From Rhizophagus clarus (taxonomy: Eukaryota; Glomeromycota; Glomeromycetes; Glomerales; Glomeraceae): a DNA stretch of 64,000 nucleotides. The DNA lies in NCBI GenBank assembly GCA_015698045.1, contig BLAL01000175.1, positions 372,001-436,000 on the forward strand. Reading direction: 5' to 3'. Made by a program: the position numbers and the translations under genes. Shown one piece after another: positions 11,859 to 23,131 of this stretch (position 1 is its first letter; every line of letters begins with the position of its first letter). The notes under the pieces are model-generated. The model ran no database searches. It saw only the letters and a list, made by a program, of their open reading frames with translations, and had not been told where the DNA came from.

Positions 11859-13559
11859 AAAAATAATTAAGATTTGGGTTATTAATTGGTATTTTAGATT
11901 AAAAGATCTCTACTATATCATTTTTTTCTTTACAAGTTAGTTACGCTTTAAAGAGTATATAATCTACTGTACGCCCATTATATTTTAATAAATTAGGATT
12001 TATAGTACAGAATGAACAACAGTTTAAATCTCGTCTAGCCACAAATGTATCATATAATTAACATGCTTAGTTATGACGGTTTTGGAAAGTCTATCGTGTG
12101 AATCAGAAAACTTTGGCTGTTCATTTCCGGTTGGTCACATTTTTCGGTCGGTTATAAGTTTAACTTATTATTCAAACTTTTTTGTACAGCATAAAATTTC
12201 AAATCTTTAAGTTTAAACTTTTTTGGTTTTTTTAGGTCGAGACACAAGTAAAAGCGATTGCCGAAATCATTTTTTTATTTGCACGAGTTTCCTTAATCAT
12301 TTTTTACATTAAAAAGATATTTTCGCATCATGTGTTCCTAATAATATTTTTATACCCAATATCATTATAAGAAAGTAAAATATTATGTAACAATATTGAA
12401 ATTTAGCTTTATTATATATACTGAGTTCACGAGCTATGTTCAAACCAAGCACAAAAATTTTAGAATTTCTTCTTTGACTGAATCTGTAAGCTTTACTTCT
12501 AATTCTACCAGTATACAGTATTTTCAATAAGTTTTATTCTCTAATAATTATCGTAATTCCATTCGTTTAGAGAAAAGACATTGTAAAACAAGTTATAATA
12601 TGGATAACTCCTCAACAAAAATGCGATCTAAATTTCCAAACTAAAAAACTTAATTTGCAGCCGAAATAAATCAGGTTTATTTGCTGAAGTTTTTACGACA
12701 CATACCAACTGAGAAATCAACTTTATACTATTTTATAATTAATCATAAACCTACATTGTTTTTGCTTTAAAGTTTAAATACATAATCCTGTTTTTGTACA
12801 TTATGATGGTATAACTTTTTTTGTATATGACAAATTAAAAAGTAAAGTGAGTGAGAGATGTAAAAATCCTAAACCTTATTTGTAATGACGAGAATAATTT
12901 AGTTGATTTGATAGTGTGTCCTACACTCTATTTTTTCTATAATATGTATGTACAGTATAGTAATAAATAATAGTATGTTCACTAATAAAATAATTTTTAA
13001 AATATTGTTAATTTGTTTTCGAATTATTTATTTTTTAATTATATTTTTTTATTTAATATAATATTTATAATATTAAAAATGTAAAGCATCAAACAATAAT
13101 ACAATATAATAAAAATTAACGACCAAATATAATGAAATCAAGTATTTAATGTTATTTTAATATACTATATCTTGTTGTGTATCACATTAAATAATAATTA
13201 ATTGTACTCCCTTTCTTTTATATGACATAGAGCGAAATAATTTATTTCCCGAATTTTCTACTTTTTCCAATACGATCATGACATTCCAAGTTAAACTAAA
13301 CAATGAAATCAGTTGAATTATTTGATAATCAATAAAGTACTTTTGTGTAATATATTATAAACGCGAATTTACAACAATAATTTCTTGATGAATATTATAT
13401 TTTAATCATTATCTTAAAACTCTGTTCATGGAAAAGTTTAAGAAAAATAAAAAATAGACTATAAAGTAAAGTATGCAGTAGAGTTACAAAACTTTCTTAT
13501 TTCTCTCTAGACAATTAATTTGTTGTTCTTTGTTTATTTTATTCTTTTTTAATCTAAAA
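11859..13559. other. Intergenic AT-rich stretch
   Basis: Up to about 12920 it is the duplicate of the region upstream of gene A. Beyond that it is almost pure A/T with no recognisable feature. Confidence 0.45.
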
Positions 13560-14230
13560 GTGAAGAAAGGCATCCATAAATCAACCCAAAGACGAAGACA
13601 GGGGTGAAAAAAATTTTTATGACTTTAACATATAGTCGGCTTTTTTTGAGAAGGGAACGTTTTAAGACTTGGTATTTTCTGGTCTTTCCGCTGCAAATTT
13701 CGAAGTGGCACAGTAAATCTAAAAGGAAGATGAAAAGAGCTAATGAAAATCACAAAGATTAGGCGATTTTTACATATTAAGTAATCAATGGGTTTCAGAG
13801 CAGGATAAGATTATGTCAAACAAAGCTGGTGGGTAAATGGCTAAACAAAATCCCGATTTTTGAACAGCTGTACGTAAAATCTAACTTGTCACTAAGGCTA
13901 AACTACTATTTTGAGGGAAAAAACTTTGAGTCCATTGTATAAGGCGGAAAAGGATATCAACGGGAGCTTCACGGTGATAGTACATCTAGCGGGTTAACGA
14001 AGAAGTGACTCCTAATTGGAAATAGTAAAAGCGTCAAATACACTGTCTATTAAGGTTAAAATTGAGTGTTTAGTGAATGACACTGGAAAAATTTGATAGT
14101 TGGAAGTATGATGAGATTAGTTTTAGGGTAATCAACACTTGTTTGACATTGTCATTCGCGTTGTTTATTTTTGTTTTGTTGTGTATGTAGTTAGATAAGA
14201 ATGTAATGAATCGTTTTTTATAAAAAGAGG
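13560..14230 (+). pseudogene. Possible decayed coding sequence, perhaps transposon-derived
   Basis: This block is clearly richer in G/C than its surroundings. On the plus strand it contains several stop-free pieces of 30-45 codons in one dominant frame (for example WLNKIPIFEQLYVKSNLSL), interrupted by scattered stops. That is the look of an old coding relic. I do not recognise the family; a transposase or transposon ORF is only a guess. Confidence 0.3.
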
Positions 14231-14464
14231 AAAGTTAAGCGTACTATTATGTGTATATTTTTCAATAGCAATATTTTTGAATTATTTCTTTTAAAAAATA
14301 ATATCATATTACTTTTAATGCTGCAAAAGTGATATATTTATAATCTTAAAATTGCTTCTACAGTAAGAATTTCCAATACTCGATACTCTTCAATTCTAAT
14401 AATACTGGATTTACTAACAGTTTATGATTAGATTAACGAAACTATTTCAAATAAATTATGACTT

Positions 14465-14951
14465 TCTAGAAACTTTGAAAAAGTTTATCGTGCAGATTCA
14501 ATGATACTACAGTTAAAGCAGTTATTCGTAAAGTAATTGCTTGCAATGTCAAAAAAAAAATTCATTTATTACTTCCATATTACATAGATTTCTGATATAA
14601 GACTCTATTTGTCATCCAGTTTCAACTTCAACGTGAAGTTGATTTTCGTGAATTGTAGAATTTTTTCCTTTTAAAAGGAAACCAAAGAAAAGAATATTTG
14701 ATAATAATGGAAATACTCTCCAAATTCATTTATCTCAATAGACATATCTATTTGGTATAGTGACTAAATATTGATCCATTTACAATCATACTCATTGAAT
14801 GAAAAGTGATATTTATAGTATTAGTGTACTACCTTGCTTGGAGAGATATCAAGTAATCAGCCACTATTTAAAGGATTATCTTCCTATAATTTAATTATTC
14901 AAATTTCACGAGGCCTTAGACTACCACTACCTGTTAATCTTTATACTGGTA
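14465..14951 (+). pseudogene. Decayed kinase-Sel1 family copy (plus strand)
   Basis: Pieces of the family occur in the right order: NFEKVYRAD (ATP loop) near 14470, QLQREVDF (start of exon 2) near 14625, YSLNEKSDIYSI near 14790, then GEISSNQPLFKGLSSYN and NLYTG followed by a GT splice donor at 14951. Frames change between the pieces and HRD/DFG cannot be found. The Sel1 part is missing. It is a dead copy in the orientation opposite to its neighbours. Confidence 0.7.
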
Positions 14952-15016
14952 ATTATGATTTTAGGATATCATTATTTAATCTGATGAAAATAATTTTTAG
15001 AATACTGAAACATTGA

Positions 15017-15645
15017 ACTTTCATAAAATTTAGCTGTAATAATTATACCAGAATTTTACATACATATTAGACTAAAATTTTCTTTTTGTAAGTAATAATT
15101 AATTAGCAGAGTTTTAGAACTTATGAATTAATTTTTTTATAAACAAGAACAAACATTCTTTCGTCCTATTTGAAATATCACATGAGAGCATTCTACAAAA
15201 TAAATTTATTTTCTTCCATTTTTTAATTAAAATAAGTGAATTACCTTTGAAATACGTAATGTTCCAATTGTTTTATGTGACACTTAATCAATCGTCCTGA
15301 TTCGTAGAACAAATAATTGTACTAGTAACCTATATCTATATAATTTATTGTCCAATCTTTTAACAAATTTCTTATGCGAAATACATGACGATTCTCTAAT
15401 GATTGTCTTTATAACCCTTCAATTTTTTTGTATTAAACTATCCGATTTAGTGAAAAAAAATTAATATTAATCACATATTCAAATAATTGTACAATTGAAT
15501 CATCTAATTTAATAATAATTGATACCATCAATTTAGGATTTCAGTATAAAATTCTTTTAAATTTTATATTAATTTTCAAGTTATGGACTTATTGATATAA
15601 CAGACGTACTTTGAAATATTAGGTGTACAAACAAAAAGCCTACAC
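15017..15645. other. Intergenic, nothing recognised
   Basis: AT-rich, with no open frame of note and no repeat structure seen. Confidence 0.4.
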
Positions 15646-15888
15646 GTGACATTTAAAAAAGAAATTTGTCACAATACGAAAAAAATTTTCGAAAAATTCA
15701 ATCTTAATAGTGTATTCGAGGTGGATGCTTGCAAAAGTACTTGTAATAATTGCATGATTTCCCGAACTCGAACCAGAATTTTTCAAAAACAAAAACAAAT
15801 ACTAATATTAAGAGCACTATGTTATGCGAATCTAATTTTAAGAATAGTGAAAAGAGATGGCTTAAGAAGTGAAGGAATTTTTATGTAA
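15646..15888 (+). pseudogene. ORF remnant with a cysteine pattern, possibly RecQ zinc region
   Basis: An 80-codon stop-free frame with no ATG near its start (GTG only). It contains C-x23-C-x3-C-x2-C with the surroundings KKIFEKFNLN and CKSTCNNC. The order resembles the zinc-binding region behind the helicase core of RecQ proteins (C..LL.YFGE....C..CDNC). The usual arginine pair is absent and no helicase motif is seen nearby. At best it is a fragment; the family call is weak. Confidence 0.25.
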
Positions 15889-16472
15889 GATGACATAATT
15901 CTTCCTTGATGAGAAAATCAATAATTACAACTGTCTCTGTGATGCAAAATAGGATACACGCAGTAGGCGCAGCGCTTATTGACTCGTATATAAAAAATTT
16001 TTTTGCTCATATTTTTTAAACACAATTTTAAAGTTTAACTCTAATACACGCAGGTCATTTTTAACAAAATATAAGTTTGCGCGCATGCCATTCATATATA
16101 ATACGCGCTAGCGACAATAAAAATTTTTTGAGTTTATAAATTTACAAGTTGACATTTAACAATAAATGACATGCTCATTTTTTAATAATTTCAATAAATA
16201 GTAATGTATATAAATAAACCAAATTAATAAAGGATTCAAAAATATTAAATTATATTTATTCACCTAGAACAGTATTCTATATAAAATTAAATTAAATGTC
16301 TAAAATATAACAGCCTATTGATAAATTTTCTCTAATCAATTTTTGTATACTTTACATTATTAATGTGTTAATAAGTTTAATAAACTACTAATATGTACAT
16401 AAATTTTTTATTTATATATATTTGATATATTACCATTCAATTGCTTTTAGAATACTCTAGCTAATCATTATA
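15889..16472. other. Intergenic
   Basis: 15960-16130 holds a few CG-containing words (GCGCAGCGC, GCGCGCATGC, GCGCTAGCG) that stand out from the AT background and may be the remains of a small element. Nothing else is seen. Confidence 0.3.
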
Positions 16473-16571
16473 ATAATATTCAATTACCGTATCCTAAATA
16501 ATATTCAATTACCGTATCTTAAATAATATTCAATTACGTATCCAAAATAATATTCAATTACCGTATCCTAA
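16473..16571. repeat. 25-bp tandem repeat, four copies
   Basis: The unit is AATAATATTCAATTACCGTA plus TCCTA, repeated four times with one or two changes and a one-base loss in the third copy. It lies just past the decayed 3' end of gene D. Confidence 0.75.
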
Positions 16572-16781
16572 AAGTTCTTTTAACCAATTCTTAGAATTTT
16601 GGTTCCTTGTTCAGCAGATTGTTTATGACGACAAATTGCTTGATATATTTTCATAATTGCTTCACTATTTCATACGTTGAAGCAGGATTATATCGAACTA
16701 TACAACATTCTAAATTTGCTGCTTTTCAAATGTTTTCATTTATCAATAGAATCAGTTTCAATTCCATTATATATTTCACAT

Positions 16782-19700
16782 TTATTTATTTACTGCCTTT
16801 TGATATAATTCTAGTGCCTTTTCTTCATCAATATCAGTTCCAATTCCCTTTTGGTAACAATGTACTAAATTTTTTACACCATCCGCATGTCCCAAGCTTG
16901 CTGCTTTTTGATATAACTCAAATGCCTTTTCTTTATTGATATCAGTTTCAACTCCATGTTCATAGCAATATCCCAAACTGTTTATTCCAAATACATTTCC
17001 TAATTCTGCTGCCTTCTGATATAGTTCAAATGACTTTCTTTTATCAATATTAGCTCCAATTCCCTTTTCATAACAAACTCCTAAACTATATATTCCAAAT
17101 GGATCTCCTAAATCTGCTGCTTTTTGATATAATTCAAATGCATTTTTCTTATTAATATCAACTCCAATCCCCCTTTTGTAACAATATCCTAAATTGTTTA
17201 TTCCAGATGGATTACCAAAATCTGTTGCTAATTGATATAACTTAAATGCTTTCTTCTCATCAACATCAGTTCCAGTTCCATTCCTATAACAATGTCCTAA
17301 ACTATTTATTGCAGTTATATTCCCTAATTCTGTTGCCTTATGATATAATTCAAATGCCTTTTTTTCATTAGTATCAGTTCCAATTCCCCATTCATAACAA
17401 TGTCCTAAACAAGTTACTCCAAATGCATTTCCTAAATCTGCTGCCTTCTGATGTAATTCAAATGCTTTTTTCTTATCAATATCAACCCCAATCCCAATTT
17501 TGTAACAACATCCTAGATTGTTTAATCCAGATGGATTTCCTAAATCTGCTGACTTTTGATATAACTCAAATGCTTTCTTCCTATCAGTATCAGTTCCAAT
17601 TCCATTTCTATAACAATGTCCTAAGTAGTGCTTCGATCCGTATCCGGATCAATCCGGATCAATCCGGATTTTTTTTTTTTCGGATATCCGAAATCCGCGG
17701 TTTTCATCCGGTTTATAATCCGGATGACAAATATCCGGTTTGAACCGGGATCCGGATGGAAATAAATATAAAAAAAAATAATTTAAGAAAATTTCTTATA
17801 TTAAAGTGTATTAAACACTAGGGTAAACATCAAATACGTTAAATCTGTGGAAAAAAGGTCTTTGGCGTCAAATTTTAACGTTAGAAACGTTAGATACTCG
17901 TTAAATCTGTGAAATAACATCTCTGACGCTAAAATGAATGAAATTTAATGTCAGAGACGTTAAATTCACAGAAATAAATGTTTCCTGAACGTTAAAATTA
18001 TAAAACTTTAACGTTAATGACGTTATTTCTGCATATTTAACACCTTCACATAGTTAAATTCTTAATTCCGGCCAAAAATGCATAATGCCGGCCAAAATGG
18101 GACGAGTTAAGAAAATCATAAAAATTTGCCGAAATTACGAATTTTTGGTCAAAGTTTAAGTGCTAGAGGTTTGATACACCTAGCAATATGTAAAATGACG
18201 AAAATATCATCATTTAATAAAAAATTTATGTGATTTGATCCGGATTTTTTTTTTTGTGTAATCCGGATGACGGATTTCATCCGGATCGAAGCACTAGTCC
18301 TAAGTTGTTTATTCCAGATGCATTTCCTAAATTTGCCGCCTTTTGATATAATTCAAATGCCTTTTTTTCATTAACGTCTGTTCCAATTCCCTTCCTATAA
18401 CATTCTCCTAAATTGTTTAATCCAAATGCATTTTCCAAATTTGCTGCATTTTGATATAATTCAAATGCTTTTTGATTATTAACGCTGGTACCAATTCCTA
18501 AATAATTAAATTTTCCTAACAGGTTAATATAATTTGGATTATTCTGATTTTTTGACAACCAATCATAAAATTCCTGTAAAGTCATATTATGATTATTAAG
18601 ATAATCAAGAATAACCTTTTTTATTACTATATCTTCAACATTATTAGAAAGATCAACTATCTCATCAATGGTTGTGTTAAAATTATTATTAGCTCGATTA
18701 CATTTTAATTCTTCTAATTTATCAACTACCTGATTGATTGTTGGACGATTATCTTGTTCTCCATTCCAACATTCTAAAAAAATTGATTCCACAAAATTAA
18801 ATGATGATTAAATAATTTCAAAAAGCATTTAAAATGATACTTACCAGTATAAAGATTAACATAAGCAGTAGGTGTATCAAGAATGGGTGTTTCTCTAATT
18901 CCTTGTGAAATTCGCAGAATTAAACAATAGAATGATATTCCTTTAAAAGGTGGCCGTCCACTTGATATCTCCCACAAAAGTACGCCGACGCTATAAACAT
19001 CACTTTTTTTATTTAAAGAGTATTTTTGAGAATCGAATTTTTTTGGATCAACATATGGAACTATACCCAAACAATCTGATCGTGATTTACACGCATCACC
19101 GGCAATCCTTTTTGATAATCCAAAATCTGCCAATTTGATGATCTTTTGATGGACTAATATGTTTTTGGGGTGCTGTATACATAAAAATGAATTAATTAAT
19201 GAATACACATAATATAAATTATTAAACCCAATGAATTACCAGATCTCGATGAACGATTCCTTCATCATGTAAGCATGATACAGCACGAGCAAGCTGAAGT
19301 GCCATATTAAGTTTATTATTCCAAGTAAGATTATCAAAATTGTTACTTAAATATTCTTGAAGTGTACCACTATCTGCATATTCCATTACTAACCAATATT
19401 TTTTTGGATTATCATTTTGATTTTCTACATAAAAAATAAAAATAAAAAATAATAATTTAATTTACTGCTTAATAATAATATATTTGTATAATAAAGTTAT
19501 CATACCTGTTGTAATCCCAAAGAAGCGAATAATATTGTCATGGAAATCCACTTCGCGTTGAAGTTTAAGCTAATCATAAAGAAAATTTTAAAATTAGTTA
19601 TGTATAAATTATAAAGTAAGAAATGAGAATATATATTATTTGCCATTACTTCGTTAACAACTTCTTTAATTGTGACATTAAAATCAAAAAAAGATTTCAA

Positions 19701-19898
19701 TGCTAAATAACGATGACAATTTTTCCATTTTGCACGATAGACTTTTCCAAAACTTCCGCAGCCGATTTCTTCAATATTGTTAAAGCTGTTGTACTCATAA
19801 TATTTAATGTAATTTTTCGCAATAGCTTCTTCAATCCAATTAACGTGCTCATTATTTGAATTTCCAGTAACTTTTATATGTATAGTAGTTTTTGACAT
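16782..19898 (-). pseudogene. Kinase-Sel1 gene D, interrupted by a hAT MITE
   Basis: Exons 19898-19650, 19569-19506, 19424-19240 and 19172-18845, then exon 5 from 18773. The kinase is complete and in frame: [50 protein letters not shown]. Exon 5 runs through two Sel1 units into a transposon at 18296, where the frame ends at 18277, giving a possible 440-aa kinase with a short tail. Beyond the element the same frame resumes at 17625 and stays open through eight more Sel1 units to TAA 16782-16784. Removing the element and one target copy gives a frame of 712 codons. So the insertion is recent and is the main lesion. The 3' end past 16782 (to about 16580) holds further decayed Sel1 sequence, ending in words like SAEQG. 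The truncated kinase may still be expressed. Confidence 0.85.
17626..18296. mobile_element. hAT-type MITE, 671 bp, with 8-bp target duplication
   Basis: The ends are inverted copies of TAGTGCTTCGATCCG, each followed by multiple ATCCGGAT words. GTCCTAAG flanks it on both sides (17618-17625 and 18297-18304). The 8-bp duplication and TAG-type ends fit the hAT superfamily. The interior codes for nothing; it holds repeated ACGTTAAAT-like words. It is non-autonomous and sits inside the Sel1 repeats of gene D. Confidence 0.9.
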
Positions 19899-19990
19899 TG
19901 TTGAGTTTGTTATTGTGAAGTTAATTTAAGTTTAAAAAGCCTTTTTTAATCATTTTATTTTGGATCGGGTATTACCGTATTACTAAATGC

Positions 19991-20033
19991 AAAACGTAAT
20001 CGTGCATACTGTATAACTGAACATGTCGATCAT
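19991..20033 (-). promoter_or_regulatory. Shared upstream module of gene D
   Basis: The plus strand shows AAAACGTAATCGTGCATA and, 18 bases on, TGTCGATCATT, about 126-135 bp before the gene D start codon. It is the same pair as upstream of A and B. Confidence 0.45.
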
Positions 20034-20604
20034 TTTGGCTAACTCCCAATCACTTGGCGCAGTAAGGTATATTGTGGGCTGTGGCTCAGCCACCATCAAG
20101 AAAAATTAAAATACATATTTTTATTAATAAACAAGTATTTACGAACATAATCCTTCGCTACCCTGTAAAGTCTTTGAGGATTTAATAATCTCAAAGGTGT
20201 AGCCTATTATTAGTATGCTACGAAAAATAAAAATTTCCTGTTGCATATATCTCAAAAGACAATTTAAGAATCTTTAAAGTCGAATTATATTAAACATCCT
20301 GCCTAGTAGCTAGAGCTTGGAACCGGTTAAGACGGTTAACCGGTTAAGACATCCATTAACCGGTTAAATGTAGATCATTGTCATATTAAATTTTCCGATA
20401 GATAATTTTTTTTTGCATTTTTTACCGTTTAACGATAATTTTATTTAAACTTTTTTAAGTCAATAAATTTTTTTGTTTAAGTAGAACACTAAAAAATAAA
20501 TATCTTTATTTTATAAATTACAATTATGACTGAACAGTCCGAACATGATAATTTTTCTGATTACTTTAATGAATATATTCAGAAAAACCAGATTATACTT
20601 ACAA

Positions 20605-21420
20605 TCCTTATAAATGGTGAAATGAACATAAAAGAAGATTTCCCATATTATTCATATTAGCACAAAAATTTTTATCAACTTTAGTCCACTTCCGTTCCTA
20701 GCCCTATAAAAAATAAATGTCCGGAAAATGTTATCAAAACTGTCTGGAAAATGTCCGGAATAAATCTGATGTGTCCGGAAAATGTCCACTTTTTTGGTAC
20801 ATGTCTGACACACTTCTGATACTTAAAATTTTGACATGTCCTAACTTTGTCCAGAATTCGTCCAGTATTTGTTCGGTATAAAATTTTGGACAAATTCTGG
20901 ACAGTTAAACCTGGACAAATTCTGGACATAGTAAAAAAACCAGATAGACAAATTCCGGACATGAAAAAGTTCAGGACAAATTCTGGATATTATTTCCAAA
21001 AAAGGATAAATTAATTTTGTAAAAAAATGCAAAAATCACAAAACTGACATTCAAAATCTTTTCTGTCGTACTAATTAAAATTGCAGAGCAGGCAAAAATA
21101 CTATATATCTATGATATAAAAATTTGGGTTAAGGAATAATGATCATCTATCCATTAATCATCTTTTGTGGCAAAATTTTACGAAAATACATTTCTGGACA
21201 ATTTCAGGACAAATTCCTAATATCCCGAAAATGCAGTGTTTTCGGAACAGTTTCCGGACACACAGTGTCCAGAATTTCCGGACAATTATTTAGACAATTT
21301 TTCCGGACATTTTCCGGACACTTATTTTTTATAGGGTATAGTGAACGCCTTTTTTCAGATGCTGGGAATAATATGACTAACAAACGTACATCCTAAACTC
21401 AAAAATTTTTCAAGAAATAT
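20605..21420 (+). pseudogene. hAT transposase C-terminal (dimerisation) domain, split
   Basis: Left of the inner element reads NEHKRRFPILFILAQKFL after a stop that replaces one of the usual W-W residues. Right of it reads SERLFSDAGNNMTNKRT. Across the gap the bases ACTTCCGTTCCTAGTGAACGC would give the standard hAT motif T-S-V-P-S-E-R. So the inner insertion cut exactly this motif. Only the last 80 or so residues of a transposase are left, and the catalytic core is absent. Confidence 0.8.
20702..21336. mobile_element. Nested TIR element (about 635 bp) inside the hAT relic
   Basis: The ends are CCCTATAAAAAATA and its complement, followed by a run of GTCCGGAAAATG and, further in, GGACAAATTCTGG words in both orientations. 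The junction duplicates TA (or TAG) of the host transposase, which points to a TA- or 3-bp-target element such as Tc1/mariner or PIF/Harbinger. It has no transposase of its own. The small open frames in it only translate the repeats. Confidence 0.75.
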
Positions 21421-21880
21421 TGTTCATAAAAAGAAATGCAAAATTTATGGATATATTTACACAACTTGCTAATAACGTAAATAATATTATTAAACATTCT
21501 ATTGAATTTAAATACTAAACTAACATCATTTATAAAATTTATATAAATACCAATGAATTACCAATTATTAAATTATCGATATTTATTTAAATTGTTTATT
21601 TGTATTTTTTGATGCAAGGGGAAATTTTAGGTAAAAATGCAACATTATATGTATTATAATTATAATGTATTTCTTTTTTTAAATAAATAAACTTGTTTTA
21701 CATAAAATATTCCATACAATAAATTGAAAAAAACATATTATTAACCGGTTAATAACCGGTTAACCATATCACAAACTAACCGATTAATTAACCGATTAAT
21801 TAACCGGTTAATTAACCGGTTAAGGTACTGATTAAACGATTTTTAACCGATTAAGGTTTTCGTACCGGTTCCAAGCTCTA

Positions 21881-22631
21881 CTAGTAATGTTATCGTTGAC
21901 AAGAGGCAGTCTTAGATTAGATGATGGCTAACCACTCTTACTAGTAAATCTATCCTAATATTCGTTGATTATACTAAACAAGAAAATTGGACTATCTAAA
22001 AATAAGGATTTAAGACAGAAAAAACAAGATCATATAAAAACTATCTATTCTATGTAATCATTTGTTTGACGCTACTTCGATACCGTTTACTTCGGTCTTT
22101 CATTTCTTGATTATTTCTTCTTAACTTTTTTCTTTCCACTATCTCGTTAATCTTTCATCGATAATCTTCTTTCTATTTTTAAGCATTTGATCGTTAGAGT
22201 TTTGGATATTAGTTTTGTTAAAAATATCTTCGCCTATATCTCCTTCCCTCTAAGGTCACAGATCCGCTTCGTCCGTGGCTTCCTTTACTTTTAGCTTAAT
22301 TTACCTCCTTTATTCCTATTGAAATCCTTCATTCAGGATTCTTGAATCTTGTGGTTATAAAATATCATTTTTTGGTTCTGAACCTTTTCCTTTATCTAGA
22401 GGAATTCATCATCATCGATGCGATTTTGTCTTCTTGCTTCTTTCAAATTTTTCATTAATTAACTTAACGCACCATTTGGTCTCTCATTTGGTCTTTCATA
22501 ACGACTTCCCTAATGCTTTAGTCATTACATCTTTCGTTTTTGAAAATGAACAAATAATAAATAAAAAGTCTCTTTAACGTAACAATTGTGAAAATTCTTT
22601 TCCGAAAATGATTGGCGTGTTCTTTATAATG
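21881..22631. other. Intergenic; possible old coding relic on the minus strand
   Basis: 22060-22560 is slightly G/C-richer and reads as Lys/Arg/Glu-rich broken pieces on the minus strand (for example MLKNRKKIIDERLT). I cannot assign it. Confidence 0.25.
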
Positions 22632-22755
22632 GCGGTCCAGGCGTGAATCGTCGCGGAATTCCAGGGGATATACTGCGATTATGATCGGCAACCAGGAATA
22701 CGGCCCCGTTTTTCGGTTACTAACTACATCATTATTTGAACTTTTTAATAGTCAT
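22632..22755 (+). promoter_or_regulatory. Upstream block of gene C, repeated at 59745-59860
   Basis: The words ATCGTCGCGGAATTCC, ATGATCGGCAACCAGGAATA and TTTTTCGGTTACTAACTAC recur with few changes about 37 kb away, upstream of another plus-strand kinase relic. The ATGATCGGCA inside is the same core seen before genes A, B, D, E and F. It lies 440 bp before the gene C start, so it is either a promoter element or part of the duplicated unit. Confidence 0.45.
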
Positions 22756-23131
22756 CATTTTCTTAAATATATAAATTATGGAAATTACGAAAGTTGGTAT
22801 AGAAATATGTTGTACAATGTAAATTACTAATAATTATTGTTATTTATAGAATAGGAATTTATTGTATAATGAGTAAATGATGCACCAAATGCGTCCTGAA
22901 GTTCCCGCAGTAATTTCTTATAAATGTTACACAATTCCATGCGCTGATCTCGGATAAAATTTTATTTTTTTATTTTATTCTGTAATCCTGTAATGCTGCA
23001 ATAAATGTAGCACCACTGCAGTGTTATCTAATAGCATTTTGTGATAACGTTGCATTTGTACAGTTTAATAAATATAAATAAATAAACGAAACGAATAATG
23101 CATGTCATTAAAATTTAGGCCTTCATCCAAA

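Larger units (their letters stand above)
20311..21880 (+). mobile_element. hAT element relic (1570 bp) with transposase 3' end
   Basis: Terminal inverted repeats TAGAGCTTGGAACCGG (left) and its complement (right) are followed inward by many AACCGGTTAA words. The flanks CTAGTAGC and CTAGTAAT match at six of eight positions, which fits an aged 8-bp duplication. Inside is the C-terminal end of a hAT transposase. A second element sits in the middle of that coding piece. It is non-autonomous. Confidence 0.8.

Noticed and set aside
20681-21396. Three overlapping frames with repeated SGH/FRT words
   Set aside because: They translate the GTCCGGAAAATG repeats of the inner element, except for the short SERLFSDAGN part, which belongs to the hAT transposase relic.
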